A stretch of 64,000 bases of DNA from Tolypocladium sp. Sup5 PDA-1 (GCA_000750105.3 JPHH03000011.1:310001-374000), one strand, 5' to 3'; counted from the first letter of the stretch, positions 1-10,207 are shown. Notes: a model not told the origin generated them from the sequence alone. Translations and numbers: made by a program.

Positions 1-1611
1 CGTGAGATCCTTGGTCGGCGTCGGGGGCGGAGAGACCTGGAAGTAGGACTCGCTTGTTTTCGTCTCCGGTGGCTGTGGGAGCGCGTGGCCCTCATCCGGC
101 TTTGCCTGCTCCTTCTTCTTCGGCTCAGGCTCCGCACGATTGGACTCGTCTGTGAAGGAGATGGGCTCTTGAAGGGGGCCCCTGATGGTCGCACTCGGAG
201 CATACTTGTCGTCGGGGCTCTGGACAGCCGGGCTTTGAGCGGGTGCTGCTGGGCTTGCGGACGGTTCACTGGCGGATTCTTCGGACACGCGGCTCGGGAT
301 TCTGGCAGGAGAAGAGTCAAACCCGCCGGCCCTAGAGTGAGTAGAGAGATTCCTGCTGTGGCGAACAGATTCGCGGGACTGCACAGCACGCAACGACTCC
401 CGCGCTTCCTTCCTGCCTCTGTTTGGTATAGGAGTGTTTTGCGACGGCAACATTGGCACAGCATTTGCCGCACCACCGAGATGCTTAGATATTTGATATT
501 GGGAATATCGTCGAGACGCTCGTCGCTCCAGGTCGCCTCCTTTCTGCAGCGCCGCCAAGGCGCTGGATTGCTTATCGGGCGGCGGAGGTGGAGGTGGGGG
601 GAACGCATCGATGTTCAATTCGCCCGTCGAAGACACTGAAGGCATCGTCGTATCCTCTGGAGGGTAAGGTGGCATCACAGGGATATTCTGCATCGTGGTA
701 CTGGACAAGGACGACTGCTCCGACGTGACTGAGCCTCGGGACTGATCTCGCTGTGCATTAAATCGCCGACTCGGTGACGAGTTGATGTTAGCTTGCTGTG
801 GAGGCTCTCCACGCTGAGAGTCTGGGCGGTATCCGTTCTCTATGCCCTCTTCCAGCAAGTTTGTGAGACCACTCGTGCCACTGCCCACGGTGCTGACACT
901 CGTCGTCCTCTCTGGAAGAGGGTTTCCATCGCGGTCTCTCCCTTGTTGCTTTTGTCGTAGCCTCTGCTGCTTGCGCTTCAGTCCGTGGAGCAGGTTAATT
1001 ATGATATCTCGTATTCGCGGCAAATATTTTTCCAGGCTCTCGGAGCTCGCCTCCTGGCTCAGGGTCGCCTCGAGGATGTGCCGCAGCGAGTCTGGGACGT
1101 TGCCCAGGTCGGAGGTATCGACGTTTATGGCCGTGAAGGCTCGACATGCCATGTTGAACTCGTAGCCCAGTCGAACATAGACGTCGGAAACTTGGGAGTC
1201 GGTCGCTTGGCCGCGGGACCACTGCGTCAACGTCTCGAGCAGCTGCTTGGTCGCGACGAGGAGGTGGGTGACGCTCTTTTCGATCTGTGACAATGGCATG
1301 CTGGAACTGGCGCCGGAGCCCTGCGAACGATCAACGAGGTTAGTTTTGGATATCTGACGACGCCGCAGGTCAAATGCTCGGCGCCAAAGTCGTCGTGCGC
1401 GAGGCTTTATCATGACGGTAGGACTTCTCACTTCGCGGTTTGAGCGTCTCGAGCCGCCGCCGGCCTGAGCTGACCGGGACGAAGCTGTGGACGAGCGCGG
1501 CTGCATCGCCGTCCCAGGAGAGCTGGGCCGCACGCTGGGCGGAGGGCCTGGGTCGGCTCCCGGGGAGCGGCGTTGCGCGAAGCCTCGCTGCGAGCCCGAC
1601 GCGGCTTGCAT
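1..1611 (-). CDS. bud6: Bud6/Aip3 actin- and formin-binding polarity protein (3' end outside window)
   Basis: Scaffold of the polarisome. In yeast Bud6/Aip3 binds actin monomers and stimulates formins at growth sites; here it would act at hyphal tips and septa. Exons on the minus strand are 1611-1432 and 1320-1, giving 500 residues before the window ends. The intron (1431-1321) has donor GTGAGA, a CTAAC branch and acceptor CAG. The conserved N-terminal block starts about residue 68 (PLSQIEKSVTHLLVATKQLL) and continues through SLEKYLPRIRDIIINLLHGL. A low-complexity linker follows, with an eight-proline run, then a second conserved motif, RRYSQYQISKHLGG. The C-terminal actin/formin-binding core is missing because the gene runs off the left edge. 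The intron is 111 nt, a multiple of three, and has no stop, so retention would add 37 residues. The family is clear; the start at 1611 is inferred from splice phase. Confidence 0.87.
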   Translation of the reverse strand, partial: MQAASGSQRGFAQRRSPGADPGPPPSVRPSSPGTAMQPRSSTASSRSAQAGGGSRRSNREVRSPTVMIKPRARRLWRRAFDLRRRQISKTNLVDRSQGSGASSSMPLSQIEKSVTHLLVATKQLLETLTQWSRGQATDSQVSDVYVRLGYEFNMACRAFTAINVDTSDLGNVPDSLRHILEATLSQEASSESLEKYLPRIRDIIINLLHGLKRKQQRLRQKQQGRDRDGNPLPERTTSVSTVGSGTSGLTNLLEEGIENGYRPDSQRGEPPQQANINSSPSRRFNAQRDQSRGSVTSEQSSLSSTTMQNIPVMPPYPPEDTTMPSVSSTGELNIDAFPPPPPPPPDKQSSALAALQKGGDLERRASRRYSQYQISKHLGGAANAVPMLPSQNTPIPNRGRKEARESLRAVQSRESVRHSRNLSTHSRAGGFDSSPARIPSRVSEESASEPSASPAAPAQSPAVQSPDDKYAPSATIRGPLQEPISFTDESNRAEPEPKKKEQAKPDEGHALPQPPETKTSESYFQVSPPPTPTKDLT

Positions 1612-2851
1612 GATTGCGGCTGTCGTGATATCGTCGGTGAGTCTCGCTCGTGTGTTTGTGTGTCGGCTACACCGTGGTCAGGAGGATGGGGATGCGACGG
1701 ATGACGACGGGAGTGACGGTTGGGCGATTCGTATCCGCAGAATGAATGTTGATTTAGCGGGCGACGACAGCTGGAGCGCCAGCGAGAATAATCATCCTCT
1801 AACGAGCGACAAGCAAACACGCGGGCGAAGCGACACGCCGACACAGCGAAAGACGAGCGTGGGATGGTTGTTGACGGAGGCGAGGTTCGTCGATCAGGAG
1901 GAGTGCAGTCGAGGCTGGTCTGAATCGGGGTCAGCGCCAGCAAAGCCCAGCACTGATCGCGGTTGGGCTGGCGAGGCGCTGATGGAGCCCGTGTCCCTGG
2001 ACCCCTGCAGCGCACGTGCCCTGGTTGTTTCCAGGTTCCTGTCGCCTAGGAACCAGATCTCAGCGGCAGCTCCTCGAGAGGCTTCTTCTCCCTCTACGGA
2101 CTAAACCTGAGACAAATCCACGAGAGATCCCTCCGCACCTGGTCCATGGGACATGAACGAAACGCTGCATCGGAAGCAACCTCGTCCGCGGGGTGCTGCT
2201 TCGTATGCCGCTGTCGAATGCAACCGAAGCATGGGTCAACAAAACACGCCGATGCACGGCTCCCTTTTCCCGCTGCAGGTTTCCCATGCGAGGCATCGAG
2301 GCCCTCGAGTATTATCCGTGCCTATGTAGCCTCCCAGCGTCTGGCTGAAGCCGTCGTCGAGCTGAGAGTGGCCCAAGACAATTGTCCGAGTGGCAGCAGG
2401 GCTCAAATGGTGCGCCAAGTCCACGAGCTTGAACGCGCAACTGACCGTTCCTCCCGCGGTTACCCTGGACCACTCGTCGGATGCAAACGCAAACAGCGGT
2501 TAGCTGGTTACGTTTCTGCTCCTCAAATAGAACGCTGGCTGATGGCTGTCGTTGCCAAACGCGTCAGCGTCAGAGCTATCCAGCCTTGGTTCGCAATGGC
2601 TGAATCGCTAAATTCTCCGGGTGCTAAAAATGGTGCTGAAGGTCAGCTCGTGCCGCGTCAACCGGACGTGTACATCACCATGACATGCTGAGCACAAGGC
2701 ACCGCCAGTGTCCGGCTAGCCCGAGCAAATACAGGCAATACAAAAAGAGAATGAATCCCAAATGCATCAGAGCAGACACATACAACCAACGAGTCTTTCC
2801 CAACAACAAGCCCACCTACAAATTGTGCAACACACTGCTCAATTGTCCGAC
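1612..2851. promoter_or_regulatory. Intergenic region between divergent bud6 and FAD monooxygenase
   Basis: About 1.2 kb between the start codons of two divergent genes. Open frames here lack homology and overlap one another on both strands, so I take it as non-coding promoter and leader DNA. No repeat or RNA gene was seen. Confidence 0.5.
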
Positions 2852-4141
2852 ATGGTTACTATCAGGGTCGCCGTCATTGGAGCTGGCCCAGCGGGTAAGC
2901 CGTCAACTTCATTGACAAAAACCTATCATTCTGCTAACCTTTGTCCAGGTTGCGCGCTGGCAAGACTCCTTCACCTCGGCGGCATAGACGTCACCGTATT
3001 CGAAGGCGAGTCGTCGTCAAACTACCGCCGTCAGGGCGGAACATTGGACCTCCACACCAAGACTGGCATGGCCGCCATGAAAGAAGCCGGTCTGTTTGAA
3101 GAGTTCCAGAAATACGCACGATATGAGAGCCAGTACGTTGCCATTATTGACAAGGACCTGAAATACCTCCTAGAGCGAGGTGCCGACGACAGGACCTTTG
3201 GAGAACGCCCGGAGATTGATCGCGAGAGACTCCGAGAAGTACTCGTAGACTCTCTGCCTAAAGGGATGATCCATTGGGGCCATCGTCTGCAGAGAGTTGA
3301 TGAGAGGACTTTGGTGTTTGAGAGCACCAAGGTGTCGGGCTTCGATCTCATCGTCGGCGCGGACGGGGCGTGGAGCAAAGTGCGTCAAGCCATTGCTCCA
3401 GAACTTCGGCCGGTATACACTGGAGTCGCCCTGCACGAGCTGAGCATTCCGGATGGCGAGATCAATGCGCCCGACATGTACAAGACTGTCAACCGCGGTA
3501 ACATTTTTGCAAGCAACGAGGGCCAGCGGCTCTCGTTCCAGCAAATGGGCGACGGGAGCATCAACATCTACGCCGCCTACGTGCGAAAGGACGCAGACTG
3601 GATGAATGCGGAGAAATGCGGCTACGATGCTAAAAACCTGGACGAGACGAAGAAGGCGTTGGGGGAGGAGTTCAAGGACTGGTGTCCACAGCTGCGGGAG
3701 GCCCTGAATCGGGCGCAGGGGCCCTGCAATCCTCGATCGCTGCACATCCTCCCCGTCGGAGCAAAATGGGAGCATAAACCGGGCTTCACCCTCATCGGCG
3801 ATGCGGCGCACCTCATGACACCCTATGCCGGCGAGGGCGTGAACCAAGCGCTCGAAGATTCCATGATTCTGGCGCGCACCATCATCGAGGCCACGAAGAA
3901 TGGCAAAGACCTGGACGAGCAGATCCAACAGTTTGAAGATGACATGCGCGCGCGCGTCGAGCAGGTCCAGCAGCTGGCCTACGACCTCTGCCAGGACTGG
4001 ATGTTCACGCCGGGGGCTCCAAGGGCGGTGATGCCGATGGCCCTCAGCCGGCATATCAAGGCGAGGGCGCCCTTTTTCATGCAGCCGTTCATGATCGCGG
4101 GCGTCTATTCGTACTTTTACTTGAAGAATCTCTGGAGTTAA
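2852..4141 (+). CDS. FAD-dependent monooxygenase, TetX/aromatic hydroxylase-like
   Basis: Flavoprotein that would use NAD(P)H and O2 to hydroxylate an aromatic or polyketide-like substrate; the substrate is unknown. Exons 2852-2894 and 2949-4141 give 411 residues. The intron (GTAAGC, branch CTAAC, CAG) splits the dinucleotide-binding glycine motif: GAGPAG at residues 10-15 is complete only after splicing. A DG motif (GADGAW) lies near residue 150 and the second FAD motif GDAAHLMTPYAGEGVNQALE starts at residue 298. The length is typical of single-component class A flavin monooxygenases. The 54-nt intron is a multiple of three with no stop, so an unspliced reading would keep frame but break the Rossmann motif. 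A start at 2762 is possible only on that unspliced reading and is rejected. There is no biosynthetic cluster around it, so the role could be xenobiotic detoxification or specialised metabolism. Confidence 0.85.
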   Translation: MVTIRVAVIGAGPAGKPSTSLTKTYHSANLCPGCALARLLHLGGIDVTVFEGESSSNYRRQGGTLDLHTKTGMAAMKEAGLFEEFQKYARYESQYVAIIDKDLKYLLERGADDRTFGERPEIDRERLREVLVDSLPKGMIHWGHRLQRVDERTLVFESTKVSGFDLIVGADGAWSKVRQAIAPELRPVYTGVALHELSIPDGEINAPDMYKTVNRGNIFASNEGQRLSFQQMGDGSINIYAAYVRKDADWMNAEKCGYDAKNLDETKKALGEEFKDWCPQLREALNRAQGPCNPRSLHILPVGAKWEHKPGFTLIGDAAHLMTPYAGEGVNQALEDSMILARTIIEATKNGKDLDEQIQQFEDDMRARVEQVQQLAYDLCQDWMFTPGAPRAVMPMALSRHIKARAPFFMQPFMIAGVYSYFYLKNLWS

Positions 4142-4708
4142 TTTGGACTTTGGTGTTCATTGGCTAGTTCGTCAATGGCTGGCTCGCAAGGAGCTGGAGG
4201 AAGGACGGAAGCGCAAGACTGAGTACGAGATTCTCAATTCGACGCGTGGCTCAGATTTCTCCAGATATTTATGTATGTTGAATCGAGAAGGAAGCGATTG
4301 AGCGAGATCATGATAAAGGGTCTCAAAGCTCATGCGCATGAAGATGCCCAAGCTTCCGGACAACGTACCGGGCCGGAGCCGACCAAAGTGACGATGCAGG
4401 CCCCACAGCCGACGCCGAAGTTGGCGCCGCTGTCCGAAATCCCGTAGACGGCCGGAAGGTCACGGGCACGGTTCTTCCCTGCGATGACTGTTGTACGTCA
4501 TTGCGACATCATGACTGAAAAAGAAGGTCAACCTGGGCTTTGAATAAAAAAACTCACCGCTTTCCAACAGGCAGCAGGACGACGCGTACTAATGCCCACA
4601 GTGCACCCATTCTCCAACCCCCACACACAGCTCCCGATCGTCAGCATCTTCAACGCAAACCTCAAAGACCCACGGCCCAACTCCCAACTCCTCACAAGAA
4701 CCGCCGGC
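4142..4708. other. Intergenic spacer with possible 5' exon of the UCH gene
   Basis: No independent gene is seen. A strong intron-3'-end signature (TACTAAT followed by CCCACAG) ends at 4601. The ubiquitin hydrolase could therefore have a spliced leader or a short upstream coding exon here. Confidence 0.4.
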
Positions 4709-5500
4709 ATGCCGGCAGAAGGTGTAGCCATTCTGCCCTCGGGCAAGAAGTCGTTCATTCCGCTCGAGAACAACCCCGAAGTCTTCACGTCGCTCGTCCA
4801 CGATCTCGGCGTCTCTGAAGAACTCGGCTTCTACGATGTCTACAGCGTCGACGACCCGGATCTCCTCGCGCTCATTCCCCGTCCCTGCCTGGCCCTCATA
4901 TTCATCACGCCGCCGGGCATGTACAATGCCGTGCGTGCCGAAGACGGCGTCGTGTATCACGCCGTGCGCGCGGGAGACGACATCGTGGAGCACGCGAGCG
5001 ACCTGACGTACAACAAGAGCGGAGAAGACGAGCCGGTTATGTGGTTCCAGCAAACCATCGGCAACGCCTGCGGACTCATTGCGCTGCTGCACTCTGTAGC
5101 CAACGGGGAGGCGAGGGAGTTTGTCAAGAGCGGCTCGTTGCTGGACGACTTGGTCAAGAAGGCTACGCCGCTCAAGCCCGTGCAAAGGGCAGCCGCATTA
5201 TACGAGAGTGAGGCGCTCGAGCAGGCGCACATGCGGGCTGCCCGACTGGGGAACACGGCGGCTCCGAGTGCGGAGAAACATGCGGGTCATCATTTCCTGG
5301 CGTTTGCCAAGGGCAAGGATAATCACCTGTGGGAGCTGGAGGGATGTGTTGATGGGCCTATTGACCGTGGAGAACTGGGATCTGGGGAAGATGTGTTGAG
5401 CGATTCGGCATTGGAGAAGGGAGTGAAGAGGTTCTTGAAGCACTCAAACGGAAACCTGGAGTTTAGCATCGTGGCGCTGGCAAAGAGGCACTCAGAGTAA
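4709..5500 (+). CDS. Ubiquitin carboxyl-terminal hydrolase, UCH/peptidase C12 family (Yuh1/UCHL3-like)
   Basis: Cysteine protease that releases small adducts from the C terminus of ubiquitin or Nedd8/Rub1 and processes their precursors in the cytosol. From the ATG at 4709 it is 263 residues, near the usual 230-260. The conserved start (GKKSFIPLENNPEVF) begins at residue 12. The active-site block QQTIGNACG gives oxyanion Gln115 and nucleophile Cys121; the general base is His195 in GHHFLAF. The third triad residue, normally Asp in ELDG, is Glu211 here (WELEG). An in-frame ATG at 4592 would add 39 poorly conserved residues, and the intron-like sequence ending at 4601 could create another start. 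I prefer 4709 because it sits just before the conserved core. The enzyme family is certain; the N terminus and the effect of Glu211 are not. Confidence 0.85.
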   Translation: MPAEGVAILPSGKKSFIPLENNPEVFTSLVHDLGVSEELGFYDVYSVDDPDLLALIPRPCLALIFITPPGMYNAVRAEDGVVYHAVRAGDDIVEHASDLTYNKSGEDEPVMWFQQTIGNACGLIALLHSVANGEAREFVKSGSLLDDLVKKATPLKPVQRAAALYESEALEQAHMRAARLGNTAAPSAEKHAGHHFLAFAKGKDNHLWELEGCVDGPIDRGELGSGEDVLSDSALEKGVKRFLKHSNGNLEFSIVALAKRHSE

Positions 5501-5846
5501 TGCATTGCTTTAGACTTGTTAACGGCCGATTCAATATGAAGACTTGAGAGACAAAAAGTTGGCATGATCTCAACTACAAATGTGATGGATGATGCCGTCG
5601 TGTGATACTGGCAGGTGATGAATCCGTGGCGGCGGAAGCATCTACACTACGAGTAAGCGGCACCCACCCATCTGCAGGCCCCGCTGGACCCCGTAAACTG
5701 GCGTCGCACCCCACTGGAAGCAACCGCAACCACATGGCATCATCCACATTCCATCACCTCTGCATATTCCCAGCTTCCCCCACGGACTCGCGTCTGGCTC
5801 GCGGGACGGAACAGCGACGCAGCTGTCCGACGCCGCTGCCGCCAGC
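5501..5846. promoter_or_regulatory. Intergenic spacer upstream of MFS transporter
   Basis: About 350 bp between two genes in the same direction. It is C-rich near the downstream start, and no gene or repeat was seen. Confidence 0.4.
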
Positions 5847-7530
5847 ATGGACGGCTCTCAGGCGCCGTTAATGGCGGACGACCGCCGCGAAGACGAGCTC
5901 GAGTACGAGGTGGAGGACAGCGACCAGCAGGACTCGGCCAGCGACGGAGGCAAGGCGCACGAGACGAGGCCGGGAGTCTTTGTCCTGGCTCTGACATTCG
6001 CGGCGGGCATCAGTGGCCTGCTCTTTGGCTGTAAGTTTGTCTTTGTGTCGCATCCACCTGGAGCTGCGGCTAATCTACTGCAGACGACACGGGCGTCATC
6101 TCTGCAACTCTCGTCTCGGTCGGAACGTCGCTCTCGAACCGGGACCTCACCTCGATGGACAAGTCCATCATCACATCCTCGACGTCGCTCTTCGCCCTAC
6201 TCATGTCACCCTTGTCCTCCGTCCTCGCCGACAAGTTCGGCCGCAAGCGAGTCATCCTCTACGCAGACGTCCTCTTCATAGTCGGAGCGCTCCTCCAGGC
6301 GGTCTGCTCGACGGTGCCGGTCATGGTCGCGGGGCGATGCATCGTCGGCGCAGGAGTCGGCGCGGCAAGCTTCGTCGTGCCGCTGTACATTGCGGAGGTG
6401 GCGCCGGCGTCGCACCGCGGCAGGCTGGTGACGACCAATGTGCTGTTCATCACCATGGGCCAGATGGTTGCGTACGTCATCGGCTGGGTATTTTCGGCGT
6501 TTGGCTCCAAGGAGACGGGCTGGAGGTGGATGGTTGGGCTGGGCGCCTTTCCGGCTGCCCTGCAAGGAGCCGTCCTTGTCTTTATGCCCGAGACGCCGCG
6601 CTGGCTGGTAAAGGTTGGCCGTTCGGCCGCTGCCAAGCTCGTCATTCAAAGAGTCAACGGTGGTGACGCAGCGTCCACGCGGGATGCTGAAGCTGTCGTC
6701 AAGCAGATTGAGATTGAGGCGCGCGAGGAGCAAGAGGCACGGAGACTTCGGGAGCACCAAAGATCCGGCGCTTGGAGGTGGCTCGGGGCGTGGCAGGAAC
6801 TTGTGAACGAAGGCAAGAATCGCAGGGCGTTGGCAATTGCTTGTCTGCTGCAGGGTCTTCAGCAGCTATGCGGTTTCGTAAGTGTCTCCGGCTGCTCCTC
6901 GTTTGTCAAGATACATTGCTGACATTTGCGCAGAACTCGCTGATGTATTTCTCTGCCACCATCTTCACACTCGTCGGGTTCAAGAGCCCGACCCTGACAT
7001 CACTTACGGTGGCAGTCACCAACTTTTTGTTTACGCTCGTGGCGCTGGGCCTGATCGACCGGATAGGCAGGAGGCGCATCCTCCTGTACTCGATCCCGTT
7101 CATGGTGCTTGGGCTCTTGTTCGCGGCGTTTGGATTCTCCTTTCTCTCACTCAGCCAGACGGCCGACGTGCCCGACAACTCGGAGCATGGGGGCGCCGCC
7201 GGTGTTGTTCTGGCCAGCATCATGATTTACGTGGCCGCCTTTGCGCTCGGCCTGGGCAACGTCCCGTGGATGCAGAGCGAGCTGTTCCCGCTGGCGGTGC
7301 GGTCCCTGGGCAGCGGCGTCGCGACAGCAACGAACTGGACGGCCAACTTTGTCATCGGGCTGACGTTTTTGCCGATGATGGATGTGCTGAGTCCTTCGGG
7401 GACGTTTATACTGTACGCGGCGGTGTGTGGCTTGGGATACTTGCTTGTTTGGCGCATATACCCTGAGACGGCGGGCTTGAGCTTGGAGGAGGCGACGGCA
7501 TTACTCGAGCATGGCTGGGGCGTTCGGTGA
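5847..7530 (+). CDS. MFS sugar/myo-inositol-type transporter
   Basis: Twelve-helix plasma-membrane transporter of the sugar porter family, probably proton-coupled; the motifs resemble fungal inositol (ITR) transporters. Exons 5847-6030, 6084-6877 and 6934-7530 give 524 residues. Splicing at the first intron recreates the TM1 signature LLFGYDTGVISATLVS. Other family marks are DKFGRKRV after TM2, GRCIVGAGVGAASFVVPLYI, the PETPRWL motif after TM6, DRIGRRRIL, and the terminal PETAGLSLEEA. The cytoplasmic N terminus is short and acidic and the central loop is charged, as usual. Both introns have GTAAGT donors and CAG acceptors. The substrate cannot be assigned from sequence; inositol or a polyol is a guess from the GYDTGVIS context. 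Confidence 0.88.
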
Positions 7531-7932
7531 TGGGTCTCGATGCATATTCTGGATAGACGTACAATTTGAGTAAGTTCTACATATTGTGCGGTTTCGAACA
7601 ACGACAGCCCAACCTGAGCAATTCCATACCTTTCTGCTCGGAGGTAGGCCAGGGAAAGACGGACCCAAGGGCGCTTTGACAGGCTGGGTGGGCAACCTTC
7701 TGGATGAAATCGCAGAAGAGGCCACCTCCGGAGCGAACTGAGGCCTTGTGTTACCCGACTTATGAATCGCGCATCGCCGAGTCCCCCTTATTAGGTATGT
7801 TTAGCTGGGAAATATGAAGCTGAGTTGGGAGGCTCCACTCGCTGTGATACTGACGAATGACTCGCAGTGTACGGAGTACGAAGTACCTAGGCAGCTGCCA
7901 AGCTGCGACTCGATGAGATGCAACCCCGATAG
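7531..7932. other. Intergenic spacer with GTACGGAGTAC-type repeat word
   Basis: No gene is recognised. Positions 7869-7886 hold overlapping copies of a short palindromic word (GTACGGAGTACGAAGTAC) that recurs elsewhere in the intergenic DNA of this window. Confidence 0.4.
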
Positions 7933-8697
7933 AAGCCTGAAAGGAACCTATCTTGTAACGGGAAACTTGCACTTCAATCCTGTCTTTGCGCGCATCCGAA
8001 GACACATCACGATTTGTACAGTCTGTTTCAAGCGAGAGCAGATGTTGTCGCTGATGGCCTTCTCGCTCGTCTCAGCATCCTTGGAGGCACAGCCTCGGCA
8101 GACTTGGATAGCACTCCAAATTTTCGCACAAGCCCGGTGCTTCGCGAAACCGCAGAGCTTCATATAGCGGCCACGGAAGGAAATCACGGGTACACACAGC
8201 AGCTTCTCGATTCAGGGGCCGATGTTACGATAGAAAGTCTTGATGGAGTCACGGCGCTGCATTCAGCCGCATACGGTGGCTCAGAAGCCGTGGTGCAGCT
8301 GCTCCTCGGCGCAAAGGCCGATGTCACGGCCGTAAACGACGACGGAGAAACGCCGCTACACCTGGCCATCGCTGGACAATCAGACGACGTAGCCGCGCTG
8401 CTCGTCGCCGCCGGGGCGCACGTCTCCGCGGTGACGGCCCGGGGTGAAACGCCGTTGCACCTCGCTGCAGCGCTCGGATCGGAGACGGCAAAGCGGCTGG
8501 TGCTCGACGCGAGGGCTACGAGATCTGCGAAGAGAGATGACGGGGAGACGCGGTTGGGCCTAGCGGAGAGAAAGAAGGTGGAGGCGATGGAGTGGCTGCG
8601 TTATGAGAGAGCGGTCGTTTGGGGGGAGCCGGAGAAGATGGAGGTGGAGGCGGTGGTTGCGATGCTTCGGGATGAAAGAGTGGAGGCAGCTGTTTGA
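7933..8697 (+). CDS. Ankyrin-repeat protein fragment without an in-frame ATG
   Basis: The frame is open from 7933 (stop TAG just before) to the TGA at 8695-8697. From about 8145 it encodes four consecutive 33-residue ankyrin repeats plus a partial fifth. They are marked by ELHIAATEGNHGYTQQLLDS, GVTALHSAAYGGSEAVVQLL, GETPLHLAIAGQSDDVAALL and GETPLHLAAALGSETAKRLV. A short acidic, Glu/Met-rich tail follows. Ankyrin repeats are protein-binding scaffolds and say nothing about a specific role. The first in-frame ATG lies after the repeats, near 8587. Translation must therefore start in an unrecognised 5' exon, or this is a decayed remnant of a larger ankyrin gene. Such genes are often duplicated and lost in filamentous fungi. 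The repeat identity is secure; the gene model is not. Confidence 0.55.
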   Translation, partial: KPERNLSCNGKLALQSCLCAHPKTHHDLYSLFQARADVVADGLLARLSILGGTASADLDSTPNFRTSPVLRETAELHIAATEGNHGYTQQLLDSGADVTIESLDGVTALHSAAYGGSEAVVQLLLGAKADVTAVNDDGETPLHLAIAGQSDDVAALLVAAGAHVSAVTARGETPLHLAAALGSETAKRLVLDARATRSAKRDDGETRLGLAERKKVEAMEWLRYERAVVWGEPEKMEVEAVVAMLRDERVEAAV

Positions 8698-10207
8698 GCA
8701 TCAACCTGTATTCGTATTCTGTTAATTTTGTGACTTCTAAGTGAGACTGTTGAGGCTCTTTAGTCATGAACAAGTTGATGAGGAGTTGTGGAAAAACATA
8801 TAGACTCTTGTCCATGTACGAAGTATAGCTCAGGGAGACAAGTATGAGCATCAAGAGACTGGGCTGAAATGAAATCATCGAATGCAACTTTGGGAACATA
8901 GATAATACGAGTAGAGGTCGATCCACGAATAACAAGGTGACAAAGCGGCGGTAAATTAGTTGGTACTCCGTATTCCGTACGACGGTCGTATGCGGGCTGG
9001 AAACCCGCGGGAACGCGGGCCTTGCACCCCTGTACCCGCACGTTGACGTCCAGGGCAGGGGCCGCAGGCCTGCATTGCTTGGTAAGAATTACGTCGTTGT
9101 GCAGCAATAGCACGGCGAATTTGCCGAGTTTCGAAACGCGCCCGGCACTCCTGGGGTTTGTATTCGTACTCCGTACGGAGTACTGTTTTCGCTATTAGCG
9201 ACCGTCGGTGCTCGCGGTTCCGAGGTGGATGCGGAGGATACGGGATGGAGTTTAGAGCGATGAACCCGAAGAGAATGGGTTGATCGTCGTTGCTGCTGCT
9301 TGCTATCTGAGGGTCTGAGGTTTTGATCGAATCACTGATACGGGCAACAAGGGTAGCTTGCGAGCGAAAGCCCGGGCTGTCTCTCGGAATGGATAATTTT
9401 ATTGACACTGAAAATACAAGACAACGGCCGTCGCAAGCCGAGCAGATATTTGAAAACCTTCCGTACAGACCCTGCGCGACCTCGCTTCCATCAAAACCGT
9501 CAATGCCGAAGCCACGTACCGGACATGGTGGGCCTCCCGCCCTCCGCCCAAAAAAGACGGCCTCACACATCACAAATTTTCTGCGTTCCTCGAATCGTGG
9601 ATGACATATTACCGTGGAGCGAGGCGCCCCCCCCTGCAAGACCCTGGTCGTCCAATCCTTGCCAGGGAACGTGGAAAAAAAAAGCCACTCGGAGATGGCC
9701 TATGGGCGGAGGGCCGTAGGCAGTTCCGATCCCGCGGAGAGTCCATGCCTCTCTCTTAAAAGGAATTGACTTCCGCGCATCCGAGTTTGACGCCTGAATA
9801 AATCTGTATTTTTGTATCCTACATCGCCATTGTCTGTGCGAGTGTTCGACGACGCTTTGTACTAATACACGGTGTTCAGGTTGCGCTCGGTCTAGTCCAG
9901 ACCATCACCACCGAGACAGACGGCGCAGACCCCGAGGAACCGCGACCCCACCGGATCAGTCGGCCAAATTTGCCCAAAATACCACACTACACGCCGGTAC
10001 TATAATTGCGTAGTGCCGTATCGTCATAGGCCGGCCAGAGCAGCAAAAACACCATCTCGCTGACCACCTCGGCCTGCGCTGACACTTTCCCCTCAATTCA
10101 AATATTCCCCCTTTTCTCATCGGACTCAATTGCTGGGTAGCCGCCTCGTCGACAATCGAGTGGAATAGGCGCAGTCGCGAAACACCACACCCGCGCCCTC
10201 GCCCACC
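8698..10207. other. Gene-free 1.5-kb spacer
   Basis: Contains the inverted-repeat-bounded segment at 8963-9183. Beyond it is a region with long homopolymer runs (around 9675) and CA/C-rich leader sequence before the transporter at 10208. Open frames on the minus strand (8956-9639, 9956-10609) have no recognisable domain and look fortuitous. Confidence 0.45.
8963..9183. repeat. Candidate MITE-like segment with 10-bp terminal inverted repeats
   Basis: The left end GTACTCCGTA (8963-8972) is the exact reverse complement of the right end TACGGAGTAC (9174-9183). The right end is itself part of a perfect 18-bp palindrome at 9166-9183. The 221-bp interior is GC-rich and non-coding. No clear target-site duplication was identified, so the ends could be two independent copies of the dispersed palindromic word rather than one mobile element. 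Confidence 0.35.

Noticed and set aside
1428..2104. 195- and 205-codon frames in the bud6 5' region
   Set aside because: They overlap the true first bud6 exon in another frame or lie in its promoter, with no recognisable domain.
9100..9140. tRNA T-arm-like GTTTCGAAAC
   Set aside because: No matching acceptor, D-arm or anticodon stem can be folded around it.
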